From: a virus
Reading direction: 5' to 3' (one strand)
Length of the DNA: 21,695 nucleotides
IMG/VR virus record: IMGVR_UViG_3300009032_000047
Location: 1 to 21,695 of that record
Under the pieces are notes generated by a model that had not been told where the DNA came from, did no database searches, and saw only the letters and a program-made list of their open reading frames with translations. Shown piece by piece: positions 1-7,339 of this stretch. Positions within the stretch are counted from its first letter, which is position 1. Each line of letters starts with the position of its first letter. The translations under genes were made by a program, and so were the position numbers.

Positions 1-302
1 CGGCACCTAAGCCGGTCACGTTCCCCAAGATGAGGAGTGCGGCGGTGTTCTTCAGTCTGCACCCGTTGCTTTGGAACGCTCCGAGTGCTGACGATATTGA
101 AAAACTCAGCGAGGCCAAGAAGGCGTCGGTGGCGGAGATCATCAAGGTCTACGGACCGATGAAGGCGATGTTTGAGCGGTTGCCGACGAGGACCAAGGAG
201 AAGATCGCGTTGTCGCCGGAGTTCAAGCAACTGCAATCCGGTTCGAGTCCGACATCGCAGCCGGATGTCGAAGATAACCACGACGATGACGTCCCGTTCT
301 GA
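1..302 (+). CDS. 3' end of a CDS whose product has an SSB-like acidic C-terminal tip
   Basis: The reading frame is open from the window edge (first full codon at base 3) to the TGA at 300-302, so this is the last 99 codons of a longer gene. An ATG at base 30 is in frame, but the frame continues upstream of it without a stop. The visible part has a basic helical stretch rich in Lys and Glu, then a Ser/Pro/Gln linker and a strongly acidic end, DNHDDDVPF. That end closely resembles the DDDIPF tip with which bacterial single-stranded DNA-binding proteins recruit partners; this family fact is known, the role here is inferred. It lies just upstream of recombination and replication genes. It could be the phage SSB itself or another DNA-metabolism protein that mimics the tip. 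The OB fold, if present, would lie outside the window. Confidence 0.7.
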   Translation, partial: APKPVTFPKMRSAAVFFSLHPLLWNAPSADDIEKLSEAKKASVAEIIKVYGPMKAMFERLPTRTKEKIALSPEFKQLQSGSSPTSQPDVEDNHDDDVPF

Positions 303-326
303 ACAGTTCCAAACCAATCAATCAAT

Positions 327-1844
327 ATGCTCAATTCAATTGACATTAAGGGCCTAAAAGGGGTCACGACGAAGATCGACAACTTCCGAACGATCAACGT
401 TATTGTCGGAGACAACGCCTGCGGGAAGACCGCTGTACTGGACGCCATCAGGATTTGCTTGATCGGCTATGTCCCGAGGTACGGTAAGCAGTCCACCTCG
501 GCGCTAGCCTCCGGCAAACGGATGCACGTTATCGGGGAGTTCGAGACGTACGTCCGGAAGATGCATTGGGAAGGGGTTAAGCTGTCCCATTCATGCGTCC
601 CTACTGTCCCATTTGATCCAGCTGAATCGTTGGACCTGACTGAGTTCGAGTCGAAGACCAAGGCTGACAAGGTCAATTACCTGTTATCCAAGATCCCGGC
701 TGACGCTGGCACCCCGGCATTTGAAACCGTGATCAAGTCCATTGCGCTGGCTGTACAGAGCCAGGGCGGAAAGCAGAAGGTGGTTGATGCCCTGACAAGG
801 GTGGAGGCCGCGACCGTGTTTGAGGCCATGACCGCGTACCGTGAGGTGGCTGATAGTCGTGCCTCAAAGGCGAAAGCGGAGATTGAAACGATCCGCAGGG
901 TGGCAGCGCATGCCGAGACCAACATGTCGGAGGGTGGGATTGTTGATGTCATTCAGGATCCAACGGCTGAGATTCATAGGCTGTCAAAGGAGATCAAAGG
1001 GTCCGAGAACGAGCGATCCTGGATGCAGACCGAACTTGCGTCGAAGTCGGAGAGTCTTGAGCAAACGGTTGCCTTGGCTAAAGAATTAAAAGCCAATACT
1101 GCTAACGAGGCCTCCGGCTGTCCGTGTCCGACTTGTGGTGCCAAGCGCAAACCGTTGGATGAGGTTGAGATTAAAAAGCTGCACGACCAGACGGAGGCCA
1201 AGCTTAACGATATGAGGGTAACTGTCAGGGATATGAGAGATGCGGTTAATGTTCTTACGTTGAAGGTGGCCGAATCCAAGGCTGAAACGGCCGTCTTGGT
1301 TGGGCTGTTGGCGGAGCAGAACCTGATTCGGGATAGGTGGATCGGGAATCAGGGCAAGCAGTCCGTGATCGATGAGGCGAAGGTCAAGCTTGACCAGCTT
1401 ATTGATTTTCAGATTGCTTGGAAGGAAGCGGCTGAAGAGATCAAGGCACAAATCATCGAGGTCACCAAGAATGGGATCGGGGCGGTACTGCGTTCAGCCA
1501 ACAGGTTGATCTATGCGGTGGTCGGATTCACGATTGAGTACAACGGGGTTGAGTTCGTTAAATTTGACGAAGAGCACTCGTACAAGTTCATGTCGGATTC
1601 GGAGCGGGCCGTGGTTTCGGCTGGGTTGCAAATGGCGTTTTCCGCTAGCTCACGCAACCGGATCATGGTGATAGATGAGCTCGCTGTTCTGAGCGAGAAG
1701 AACTATGCCAGGCTGATGGTGGCTGTTCGTGATCTCATTCAGGACGGAGTCATCCACCAGTTCTTTGGGGCGAGGCCAAGCAAACCGCCCGTTGTCGAAG
1801 GGGTAGACGTCGTGATTATCGATCAAGAAAGGAAAAACCTGTGA
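327..1844 (+). CDS. Rad50/SbcC-like ATPase with a CxxC hook-like motif
   Basis: A 505-residue P-loop ATPase of the RecF/SbcC/Rad50 type. The N-terminus has a beta strand and a Walker A motif, GDNACGKT, at residues 28-35. A charged helical middle, probably coiled coil, runs from about 165 to 380 and is broken by CPCPTC (residues 265-270), which resembles the CxxC zinc hook where two Rad50 arms dimerise. A signature-like SDSER lies near 423-427, and a Walker B motif, IMVIDE, at 446-451 ends with the catalytic Glu. It is much shorter than cellular SbcC, which is about 1000 residues, so the coiled coil is short. There is no TOPRIM or nuclease domain. Its stop overlaps the helicase start (GTGA). 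The start lacks a Shine-Dalgarno sequence and follows an ACCAATCAA leader. The likely role is DNA end processing or recombination; the nuclease partner SbcD is not in view. Confidence 0.82.
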   Translation: MLNSIDIKGLKGVTTKIDNFRTINVIVGDNACGKTAVLDAIRICLIGYVPRYGKQSTSALASGKRMHVIGEFETYVRKMHWEGVKLSHSCVPTVPFDPAESLDLTEFESKTKADKVNYLLSKIPADAGTPAFETVIKSIALAVQSQGGKQKVVDALTRVEAATVFEAMTAYREVADSRASKAKAEIETIRRVAAHAETNMSEGGIVDVIQDPTAEIHRLSKEIKGSENERSWMQTELASKSESLEQTVALAKELKANTANEASGCPCPTCGAKRKPLDEVEIKKLHDQTEAKLNDMRVTVRDMRDAVNVLTLKVAESKAETAVLVGLLAEQNLIRDRWIGNQGKQSVIDEAKVKLDQLIDFQIAWKEAAEEIKAQIIEVTKNGIGAVLRSANRLIYAVVGFTIEYNGVEFVKFDEEHSYKFMSDSERAVVSAGLQMAFSASSRNRIMVIDELAVLSEKNYARLMVAVRDLIQDGVIHQFFGARPSKPPVVEGVDVVIIDQERKNL

Positions 1845-3490
1845 ACCAATTAACTGAAGAGCAGCAAGCGGTCGTTGATTGTCGTGACCGTATTGTTTGT
1901 GTGGCGGCAGTCCCTGGGTCCGGCAAGACGACCACTGTGTGTGCGATGGTCAACCAATGGATGGGGGAGAATTCGGGCAAGAAAGCGGTGGTGATCACAT
2001 TCACGACGGCCTCTGCCGGGGACATCCGTAAACGGATTGGGAATTCGGGCGTCCACTTCATCGGCACAGGCCATGCGTTCTTCCTGAAAGTCCTGAAGGA
2101 GTTCGGGCACCTGATTGGGTTGAGTCGGGAGCTGTCGGTGCTTACTCCGGAGATGGCGACGATCATCATGCGGGAGACGGCGGTTCTTTTCAAAGCCGAC
2201 ATCCCGAACACCAAATTGTTTGAAGAAGCCAAGAAGGGTGAGTTCCTGACTGCGGTTAAATCTGAGGATCCAGATCTCACACCGAAACGGCTGGTTGCCA
2301 TGGCCTATCATCGGAGGATCGTTTCCGAAGGGTTGATCGACTACGATTCGATTATTACGTTTGGCCGGCATCTGTTCGAGGTTCACCGTCCGGTGGATGT
2401 GGAGCTGCTGGTGGTGGACGAAGCGCAGGACTTGTCAGACCGTGACTGGGCCGCCTACCGGGCGATCAAGCCGGGGCGTGCTGTGTTCGTTGGGGATCCC
2501 GATCAATCGATTTACGAGTGGCGTGGGGCATCGCCTAAGTTCTTCCTAGCCGTCTGCAACAAGCCGACGACCACGCTTAAGGCGTTGACGATGAACTTCA
2601 GGTTCGGACCGAGGATCGCGTTTGTGGCCAACAAACTGATCGTCCACAACAAGGAACGGGTACCGAACAGTATCGTCACCCATGAGTTGACGGAGAACAA
2701 GATCTACGTGGAGCATCCAGTGGATACCAACGAAGAGGTGTCGATGGCGTTGGCCTGGGCCAAGAAGAATCCAACCAACTCGGCAATCATCTGCCGGTGG
2801 AACGCGACCGTGCAAAGCATCCGGGCCGCGCTGAAGGACAACAACGTGAGGACCATTGGTGGTGTCTCCAGTCGTCCACCGGATTGGGCTAATGCAATGG
2901 CTAGGTTGGGCATCCTGGCAAACCCATACGCGAAGGAGATTACCTACCAACAGGCGGTCGTGGAATTTGGCAAGGAGAAGGCCAACTTGCTCCGATTGGA
3001 ATCGACCAAGACAAACACGCCGCTGGCCTATCTGTGTCCTGGGTTTTATCCAAAGGATCTGTTGGAGAACCAACCGGACGCCGAAGAAATCATGTCGGTT
3101 GCGATTGGATTGCTTGAGGAACAGGCAGGCATTTCAAGGGAAACGCTGTCGATGATTGACGAGATCGTTGGAACGTTGGCTGATACGTCATCCGTTGATG
3201 AGTTGTTACTGGCTATGGCAGAGACGCAGCCACAGCACAACGGAGAAGGGGTAATGGTTTCGACGATTCATCGGGTGAAGGGACTGGAGTTCGACCACAT
3301 CTTCCTCCCGAGCTGGACGCAGAAGGATTTCCCGAGGGTTCGGTCTGAAGGGATCGTTGAGGAGGAAGAGCGACGGCTGGCGTATGTTGCCTTGACTCGG
3401 GCTCGGAAGACTGTTTCTATCAGTGCTCCGCTGAACGTCGAAGGACGCGTCAGGGAGCAGAGCGTGTTCCTTACTGAAATGTTGGGTTAG
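1841..3490 (+). CDS. UvrD/PcrA-type superfamily 1 DNA helicase
   Basis: A 549-residue SF1A helicase with the motif set intact: a Q-motif-like start (TEEQQAVVD); Walker A VPGSGKT, residues 24-30; Walker B VVDEAQD, 191-197; motif III GDPDQSIYEWRG, 218-229; motif IV NFRFG, 252-256; motif V with HRVKGLEFD, 477-485; and motif VI YVALTRARK, 515-523. It should unwind or translocate 3'-5' on DNA using ATP. It is shorter than UvrD, which is about 720 residues, mostly in the 2B region. The start is GTG in a 4-nt overlap with the ATPase stop, with AAAGGA at 1828-1833 as a plausible ribosome binding site. Coupling to the SbcC-like gene suggests the two act together in end processing or fork repair. Confidence 0.93.
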   Translation: MNQLTEEQQAVVDCRDRIVCVAAVPGSGKTTTVCAMVNQWMGENSGKKAVVITFTTASAGDIRKRIGNSGVHFIGTGHAFFLKVLKEFGHLIGLSRELSVLTPEMATIIMRETAVLFKADIPNTKLFEEAKKGEFLTAVKSEDPDLTPKRLVAMAYHRRIVSEGLIDYDSIITFGRHLFEVHRPVDVELLVVDEAQDLSDRDWAAYRAIKPGRAVFVGDPDQSIYEWRGASPKFFLAVCNKPTTTLKALTMNFRFGPRIAFVANKLIVHNKERVPNSIVTHELTENKIYVEHPVDTNEEVSMALAWAKKNPTNSAIICRWNATVQSIRAALKDNNVRTIGGVSSRPPDWANAMARLGILANPYAKEITYQQAVVEFGKEKANLLRLESTKTNTPLAYLCPGFYPKDLLENQPDAEEIMSVAIGLLEEQAGISRETLSMIDEIVGTLADTSSVDELLLAMAETQPQHNGEGVMVSTIHRVKGLEFDHIFLPSWTQKDFPRVRSEGIVEEEERRLAYVALTRARKTVSISAPLNVEGRVREQSVFLTEMLG

Positions 3491-3516
3491 CAAAAATTCG
3501 GTTACCAATCAAAAAT

Positions 3517-3837
3517 ATGTCAAAAGTAGAATCAACTCCGGAGAATAAGATCCGGCACACCCAGTTTACCCAGGCGTTCTCGATGGCGTTTGAGGATAAG
3601 TTCGAGATGAAGTACCACCATCAGGGAGGTAAAGACGGAAGTCCGTTGAAGGCGTTCCTGATTACGGCCCCCGATGTGACCTGCGAGCAGTTCATTGCTG
3701 TCGCTAAAGCCTGTTGGTCTGGCAATGACAATTGGTTGAAAGGGATCAGTTCTATTTCAGATCTCTGCGACCGATGGAACAGAGCTGTGATGAAGTACAA
3801 TCCGGCGGCGAAACAAAAGGAAGGTGGCGCTTGGTGA
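3517..3837 (+). CDS. Small replication-module protein, possibly a replisome-organiser remnant
   Basis: A 106-residue protein directly upstream of, and overlapping, the DnaC-like loader. I do not recognise it firmly. The C-terminal half has the spacing of hydrophobic residues and tryptophans (AKACWSG, then DNWLKG, then a helix with DRWN) seen at the C-termini of phage replication initiators or replisome organisers, which sit immediately before dnaC-like genes. The match is by eye and the DNA-binding N-terminal domain of those proteins is absent. The start lacks a Shine-Dalgarno sequence and shares the ACCAATCAA leader, 4 nt from the ATG, with the ATPase gene. The gene opens after a 26-bp gap, so it may begin a translational unit with the loader and helicase. 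Confidence 0.72.
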   Translation: MSKVESTPENKIRHTQFTQAFSMAFEDKFEMKYHHQGGKDGSPLKAFLITAPDVTCEQFIAVAKACWSGNDNWLKGISSISDLCDRWNRAVMKYNPAAKQKEGGAW

Positions 3838-4439
3838 ACTGCATGCATTGCTACTGTTCTGGTGGACCTGTTTGCGGTTCGTGCTCGGAGGTTCACGAAC
3901 GTTGGTGGGGATTGGTTCTCCCTAAACCCAGTGTCTTTCGGAAGACTGAGATAGACCGGCTTAAAAGAGAATGGCCCGGGCTATCCTCAGCATACGATCA
4001 GGTGTTGGCCTGGACCCCTAAGAGCAAGAAAGGGCTTGTTCTCCACGGGGAAACAGGCCACGGAAAGACGCGATGTACGTGGGTGATGCTCCGGAAAGTG
4101 TACGATTCAGGATACCGGCTAAATGCATTTACCGGCACAGGGTTCGCCAACGATTGTTCCGAGGCGTTCTTTGCGGGGCATGGCGCTGAATGGTCGAGGC
4201 AAATCTCCAAGTGCGACATCCTGTTCATCGATGACATTGATAAGGCAAGTTTCACTGATCGTGTGTCATCTGAAATGTTTAACGTTATAGACTCACTTAC
4301 TTCAAACGGTGGGAAGTTAATCGTTACCACCCAAGTAAAAGGCCAGGAGTTTGTTGACCGGTTCAAAAACCAATCAACTGGAGAACCGCTTCGCCGAAGA
4401 ATCTCCGAGTTTTGTACAGCAATCCCGTTTAACCTATGA
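3834..4439 (+). CDS. DnaC-like AAA+ helicase loader with N-terminal cysteine cluster
   Basis: A 201-residue AAA+ ATPase. I place the start at GTG 3834, which overlaps the previous TGA (GTGA) and has a strong Shine-Dalgarno sequence, AAGGAAGGTGG, at 3817-3827. An ATG further upstream would run far into the previous gene. Five cysteines at residues 3, 6, 8, 14 and 17 form a CxxCxC and CxxC cluster likely to bind zinc, as in many DnaC-like proteins. Walker A is GETGHGKT (72-79); Walker B is ILFIDD (129-134). A basic LRRRI stretch at 186-190 could supply the arginine finger. It should load the DnaB helicase, whose gene overlaps its stop by 4 nt (ATGA at 4436-4439). Assignment as a loader rests on these motifs and on its position beside dnaB. 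Confidence 0.9.
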   Translation: MNCMHCYCSGGPVCGSCSEVHERWWGLVLPKPSVFRKTEIDRLKREWPGLSSAYDQVLAWTPKSKKGLVLHGETGHGKTRCTWVMLRKVYDSGYRLNAFTGTGFANDCSEAFFAGHGAEWSRQISKCDILFIDDIDKASFTDRVSSEMFNVIDSLTSNGGKLIVTTQVKGQEFVDRFKNQSTGEPLRRRISEFCTAIPFNL

Positions 4440-5839
4440 GTGATGACTGGATTATGCCAGAGGTGACCCCGATCTCCGGCAATAGCGCGTCGGTGGCAGA
4501 TCTACCGCCTCATAGTGAGGAGGCTGAGAAGGGTGTTCTTGGCTGTGTCATGGTGGCAAGTGAACCTGGATCAACGATGTCGGTCTGTGCGTTGACCTTC
4601 CCGTCTGGTGCTGACGTGTTCTACGTCGATGCCTGCCGGCTGACGTACACCGCGATGTTGGCGATGGTCGAGGCTTCAGTTTCGATTGATGTCATCACGC
4701 TATCGAACCAGCTGAAGAAGGCTGGTGATTTGGATAGGGTTGGCGGCCTAGCCTTCCTGACCGGGCTTCAGGATGCGACGCCGAGCGCTGCTAACCTGGG
4801 CCACTACGCTTCGATTGTATCGGAGAAGTACACCCGGAGGCGTGTCATTGCTGAGGCTGTCGCGCTCATTGGGTCGGCCAAGGCTCCAGGGTCAACCATT
4901 GGAAGCATCGACCTTGGGGTTTCGTTGGTGGCGATGGCCGCCTCTGCGGTTGTTAAAAAGAATCACACGATCAAGGAGTTGACGAGATGTGTTATCGATA
5001 AAGTAAGCGAAAAACACAATTCTCCTGAGCCAACGGGGCTTATGACAGGGATCTACAGGTTCGACGCGATGACTGGAGGATTGACCAATACTGACAAGTG
5101 GGTCATTGCGGCCCGGCCATCCATGGGCAAAACGGTGATGGGTGCCACGATCTGCAAAAACGTAGCCTTTCGACACCTAGACCGTGGAATGGCTTCCTTT
5201 ATGACCTTGGAAATGTCTCCGGAGCAGATAACTCAAAGGATGGTAGCAAGCGAGGCCGAGCTTAATTTCAGGGACATCAGGTCATTTAAGGAGGACGAGT
5301 TCCGTAAGTTAACGGTAGCCTGTGCGAAGATCGGCAAGGCGAACATAAACATCCTGTCTGCGCGAGGGTGGGGGATGCTTCAAATCATCGCCCAAGCCAA
5401 GGCATGGAGGGCGGACAAGGGCCTATCGGTTTTGGTAATTGACCATTTCGGCCTAATCCAAGCGCCAGACTTCGGTCGCCGCCGGCCAGACCCGGTTGAG
5501 GTGGCCACGTACAACAGTCGCAGGATGGCGGACCTGTGTGAGGCGGCTGGATGCCCGGTCATCATTTTACACCAGATGAACCGCAGCGTTGAGTCGAGGT
5601 CTTCCAGTGATCCGAAGATGAGTGATCTATCGCAGTCTGGTGCCATTGAGCAGGATGCGGACCTTGTCAGCTTCCTGTACCAACCGGACGGCGGTGCAGA
5701 CGGGAGGGTTCACGAGCCCACGGTCAAGACGATGATGACGGTTACGAAAAACCGTGACGGTGAAACTGGAAGCATTCCACTTTTGTTTTTCAGACGATGG
5801 TCAGTTTTCAGGGATGCTCCTGTTGACATTCCAGATTGA
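4436..5839 (+). CDS. dnaB: Replicative DNA helicase, DnaB family
   Basis: A 467-residue DnaB-type hexameric helicase, close to the bacterial length. The N-terminal domain starts near residue 23 with the typical PHSEEAEKGVLG stretch, where cellular DnaB proteins have a PxxxxAExxVLG pattern. The C-terminal RecA-like domain has Walker A ARPSMGKT (226-233), Walker B LVIDH (333-337), a HQMNR segment (379-383), an SGAIEQDAD motif IV-like stretch (401-409) and KNRDGETG (438-445), whose Arg440 matches the finger in DnaB KNRxGxTG motifs. It would unwind the fork 5'-3' and recruit primase, though no primase gene is in the window. It starts in a 4-nt ATGA overlap with the loader gene and has no obvious Shine-Dalgarno sequence, so translation is probably coupled. 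Confidence 0.95.
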   Translation: MSDDWIMPEVTPISGNSASVADLPPHSEEAEKGVLGCVMVASEPGSTMSVCALTFPSGADVFYVDACRLTYTAMLAMVEASVSIDVITLSNQLKKAGDLDRVGGLAFLTGLQDATPSAANLGHYASIVSEKYTRRRVIAEAVALIGSAKAPGSTIGSIDLGVSLVAMAASAVVKKNHTIKELTRCVIDKVSEKHNSPEPTGLMTGIYRFDAMTGGLTNTDKWVIAARPSMGKTVMGATICKNVAFRHLDRGMASFMTLEMSPEQITQRMVASEAELNFRDIRSFKEDEFRKLTVACAKIGKANINILSARGWGMLQIIAQAKAWRADKGLSVLVIDHFGLIQAPDFGRRRPDPVEVATYNSRRMADLCEAAGCPVIILHQMNRSVESRSSSDPKMSDLSQSGAIEQDADLVSFLYQPDGGADGRVHEPTVKTMMTVTKNRDGETGSIPLLFFRRWSVFRDAPVDIPD

Positions 5840-5861
5840 GCCGTCATTGTTTGAATGTCAA
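5823..5861. repeat. Inverted repeat across the dnaB stop codon
   Basis: TTGACATTC (5823-5831) is matched exactly by its reverse complement GAATGTCAA (5853-5861), with a 21-nt spacer that contains the dnaB TGA. The downstream side is A-rich rather than a T tract, so it does not look like a standard terminator. It could be a protein-binding site, an RNA hairpin that ends or protects the helicase transcript, or chance. Confidence 0.35.
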
Positions 5862-5895
5862 TAAAAGCAGTTAAAACAATTAAACACAAATCGAT

Positions 5896-6204
5896 ATGAA
5901 TAACGATCCGAGTGATACGAGTGATCAAGTGATTGGCCTGGTTAATTCGCTTCTGTTGCAGAAGCGAGAATCCATTAACAGGATGGAACAACAAGTTGAG
6001 GTCACCACCCTGAATCTCAGGCTGGTCATACAGAAGGATGGTGGGAAGACCACCTACAAAGCGAGGCTTAAAATATCCAACGGGGATGACAATGTCGAGA
6101 TCATCCGAGGGGAAAGTGGGGAATGCATTGGTCAGCCAAAGTTTGGTCGTAAGATCAAGGTTGCTCAAAACAAACCCGAACCGGCCACTGCGGTTCAGTC
6201 CTAA
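5896..6204 (+). CDS. Hypothetical protein, 102 residues
   Basis: Not recognised. The N-terminal 25 residues are acidic and helical, followed by a Lys/Arg/Glu/Gln stretch and then alternating beta-type segments from about 38 to 90 (VTTLNLRLVIQ and ARLKISNG with polar turns). The tail is basic then Ala/Pro-rich and looks disordered. A small beta-barrel or nucleic-acid-binding fold would fit but is not shown. It begins after a 56-bp A/T-rich gap with an inverted repeat, so it may open a new transcript or translational unit. There is no Shine-Dalgarno sequence. The next gene, a KH-domain protein, starts 14 bp after its stop. Confidence 0.7.
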   Translation: MNNDPSDTSDQVIGLVNSLLLQKRESINRMEQQVEVTTLNLRLVIQKDGGKTTYKARLKISNGDDNVEIIRGESGECIGQPKFGRKIKVAQNKPEPATAVQS

Positions 6205-6218
6205 CCAGAACAAACCTG

Positions 6219-6800
6219 ATGAATAACATCGTTGACTTGGTTGGTAAGGTCGTTAGGTCAATGGCCGTTCACCGCTCCGATGTTGACGTCACGGTCGTTG
6301 AATCATCGGATGCCGACACTGTGCTCATCACGGTGTCGGCAACTGACATGCCTAGAATTCTTGGCCGAAGGGGCAAAACGTATTCGGCAATTAAGAGGCT
6401 GATTGAGTTGGTGAATCATCCTGTTCGGAATAAAGTTTACCAGCCATGCGGACAGTTGTTCCAAAAAAAGGGGACCATTCAGTTGGGGCTGCCAACTCAG
6501 AACTACATTAGCGGACCAATTAAAAGCGAAGATGCCAAAAGTGTGGTTGGCTTGGTTCGGTCGATCATTGATTCTATTGACAACTGTGGAGAGTTAAGTG
6601 TTTCAATCGCAGATCAAGGCCACATTGCGGTGGTTAATGTAGAGTCTGATATACCGCTAACGGGTGAATCGGTACAGATCACATCCAAGATTCTGTCGGT
6701 GGTATCAATGACTGTCGGGAAACACATCACAATAAATGCAGGTCCAAGAAATCAACGGGGAGCCACTGAGGTTCCACGTTTTGAGTCAGACCAGATCTGA
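6219..6800 (+). CDS. KhpA-like KH-domain RNA-binding protein, apparently tandem
   Basis: A 193-residue protein. Residues 7-66 follow the layout of bacterial KhpA: an opening helix, two strands with VDVTVVES and DTVLITVS, then DMPRILGRRGKTYSAIKRLIELV, where GRRG (49-52) is the RNA-gripping GxxG loop and the AIKRL helix follows as in KhpA. Residues 105-173 repeat the same order (helix, two strands, loop, helix) but have LTGE (147-150) where GxxG should be, so the second copy looks degenerate. KhpA proteins bind RNA with little sequence preference and, with KhpB, affect translation and sRNA stability; the role in a phage is unknown. The last 65 nt overlap the SWIM gene. The first KH unit is convincing by motif; the second is inferred from layout. 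Confidence 0.75.
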   Translation: MNNIVDLVGKVVRSMAVHRSDVDVTVVESSDADTVLITVSATDMPRILGRRGKTYSAIKRLIELVNHPVRNKVYQPCGQLFQKKGTIQLGLPTQNYISGPIKSEDAKSVVGLVRSIIDSIDNCGELSVSIADQGHIAVVNVESDIPLTGESVQITSKILSVVSMTVGKHITINAGPRNQRGATEVPRFESDQI

Positions 6801-7074
6801 AAGGCTACACCTCGTTGACCTAGAAGAATGGGGTGGGTCTGGCGTTTGCTCGTGTGAAACGTTCACCTACCGGACACTACCGAAAGTTTTCAAGGGAGAA
6901 AAGAAGCAGGGGTATGGGACCGATTGCAAACACATCATCGCAGCAAAGGTTTTCTTCGCTGAAAAGATCATCAAACAGATCATTCAAGTCAGCAAGGAAG
7001 CCGGCGCTTTGGCTAAGAGCAAGAGGGCTTTGGTTCTCAAAGAAGCCAAAGTCCAAGATGAGGACCGGTTTTAA
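6736..7074 (+). CDS. Stand-alone SWIM zinc-finger protein
   Basis: A 112-residue protein with the SWIM signature CxC...CxH: Cys38-Ser-Cys40 and Cys64-Lys-His66, with about 23 residues between. Two strands precede it (LRFHVLSQ and RLHLVDLEEW), as in SWIM domains, and an Ala/Lys-rich helix follows. SWIM modules bind DNA or protein and are found fused to bacterial SNF2 helicases, in transposases and in recombination mediators. Here the module is nearly the whole protein. The ATG at 6736 lies within the KH gene, giving a 65-nt overlap; the strands encoded in the overlap belong to the fold, so a later start would damage it. It may serve the SNF2 or recombination proteins encoded just downstream. 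Confidence 0.85.
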   Translation: MQVQEINGEPLRFHVLSQTRSERLHLVDLEEWGGSGVCSCETFTYRTLPKVFKGEKKQGYGTDCKHIIAAKVFFAEKIIKQIIQVSKEAGALAKSKRALVLKEAKVQDEDRF

Positions 7075-7339
7075 AAGGAAACCAACGGATCCTATCTACA
7101 AGAAATCAAGGGTTGAGTTCTTGCTAGCCAATCCGGTTTGTGCGTGCGCGAAGGAACTTGGTTGCAAAATGAAATCAACTGATATTCACCACATGCATGG
7201 CCGACTTGGTAAGCTTTTGAACGATCAAAGCAAGTGGCTGGCAGTTTGTCGTCAAGGGCATGATTGGATTGGCAGCAACATCAGCAAGGCAAGGGAGTTT
7301 GGTTGGATTTGTGAAAAAGGATTATGGAACAAACAATGA
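7058..7339 (+). CDS. Small HNH-type nuclease-like protein
   Basis: A 93-residue protein of the small phage HNH type. Cysteines at 28, 30, 36 and 64 and the stretch DIHHMHGRLGKLLND (residues 42-56) followed by WLAVCRQGHDWI (60-71) give the usual His-His, Asn and His pattern: His44/His45, Asn55 and His68. The ending REFGW matches the general plan of these proteins. HNH enzymes cut DNA with one metal ion and in phages act in packaging, repair or homing; which applies here is not visible. I chose the ATG at 7058, which overlaps the SWIM stop by 17 nt, because upstream codons in this frame encode arginine-rich noise antisense to no motif. Its stop overlaps the resolvase ATG. Confidence 0.78.
   Translation: MRTGFKRKPTDPIYKKSRVEFLLANPVCACAKELGCKMKSTDIHHMHGRLGKLLNDQSKWLAVCRQGHDWIGSNISKAREFGWICEKGLWNKQ

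Noticed and set aside
327-3490. Gabija-like defence system (ATPase plus UvrD helicase)
   Set aside because: The ATPase has a CxxC hook and no TOPRIM nuclease domain after Walker B, and it lies in a phage replication block.
3732-3833. Upstream ATG start for the helicase loader
   Set aside because: It would overlap the previous gene by 106 nt and add a motif-free extension, while GTG 3834 has a strong ribosome binding site and a GTGA junction.
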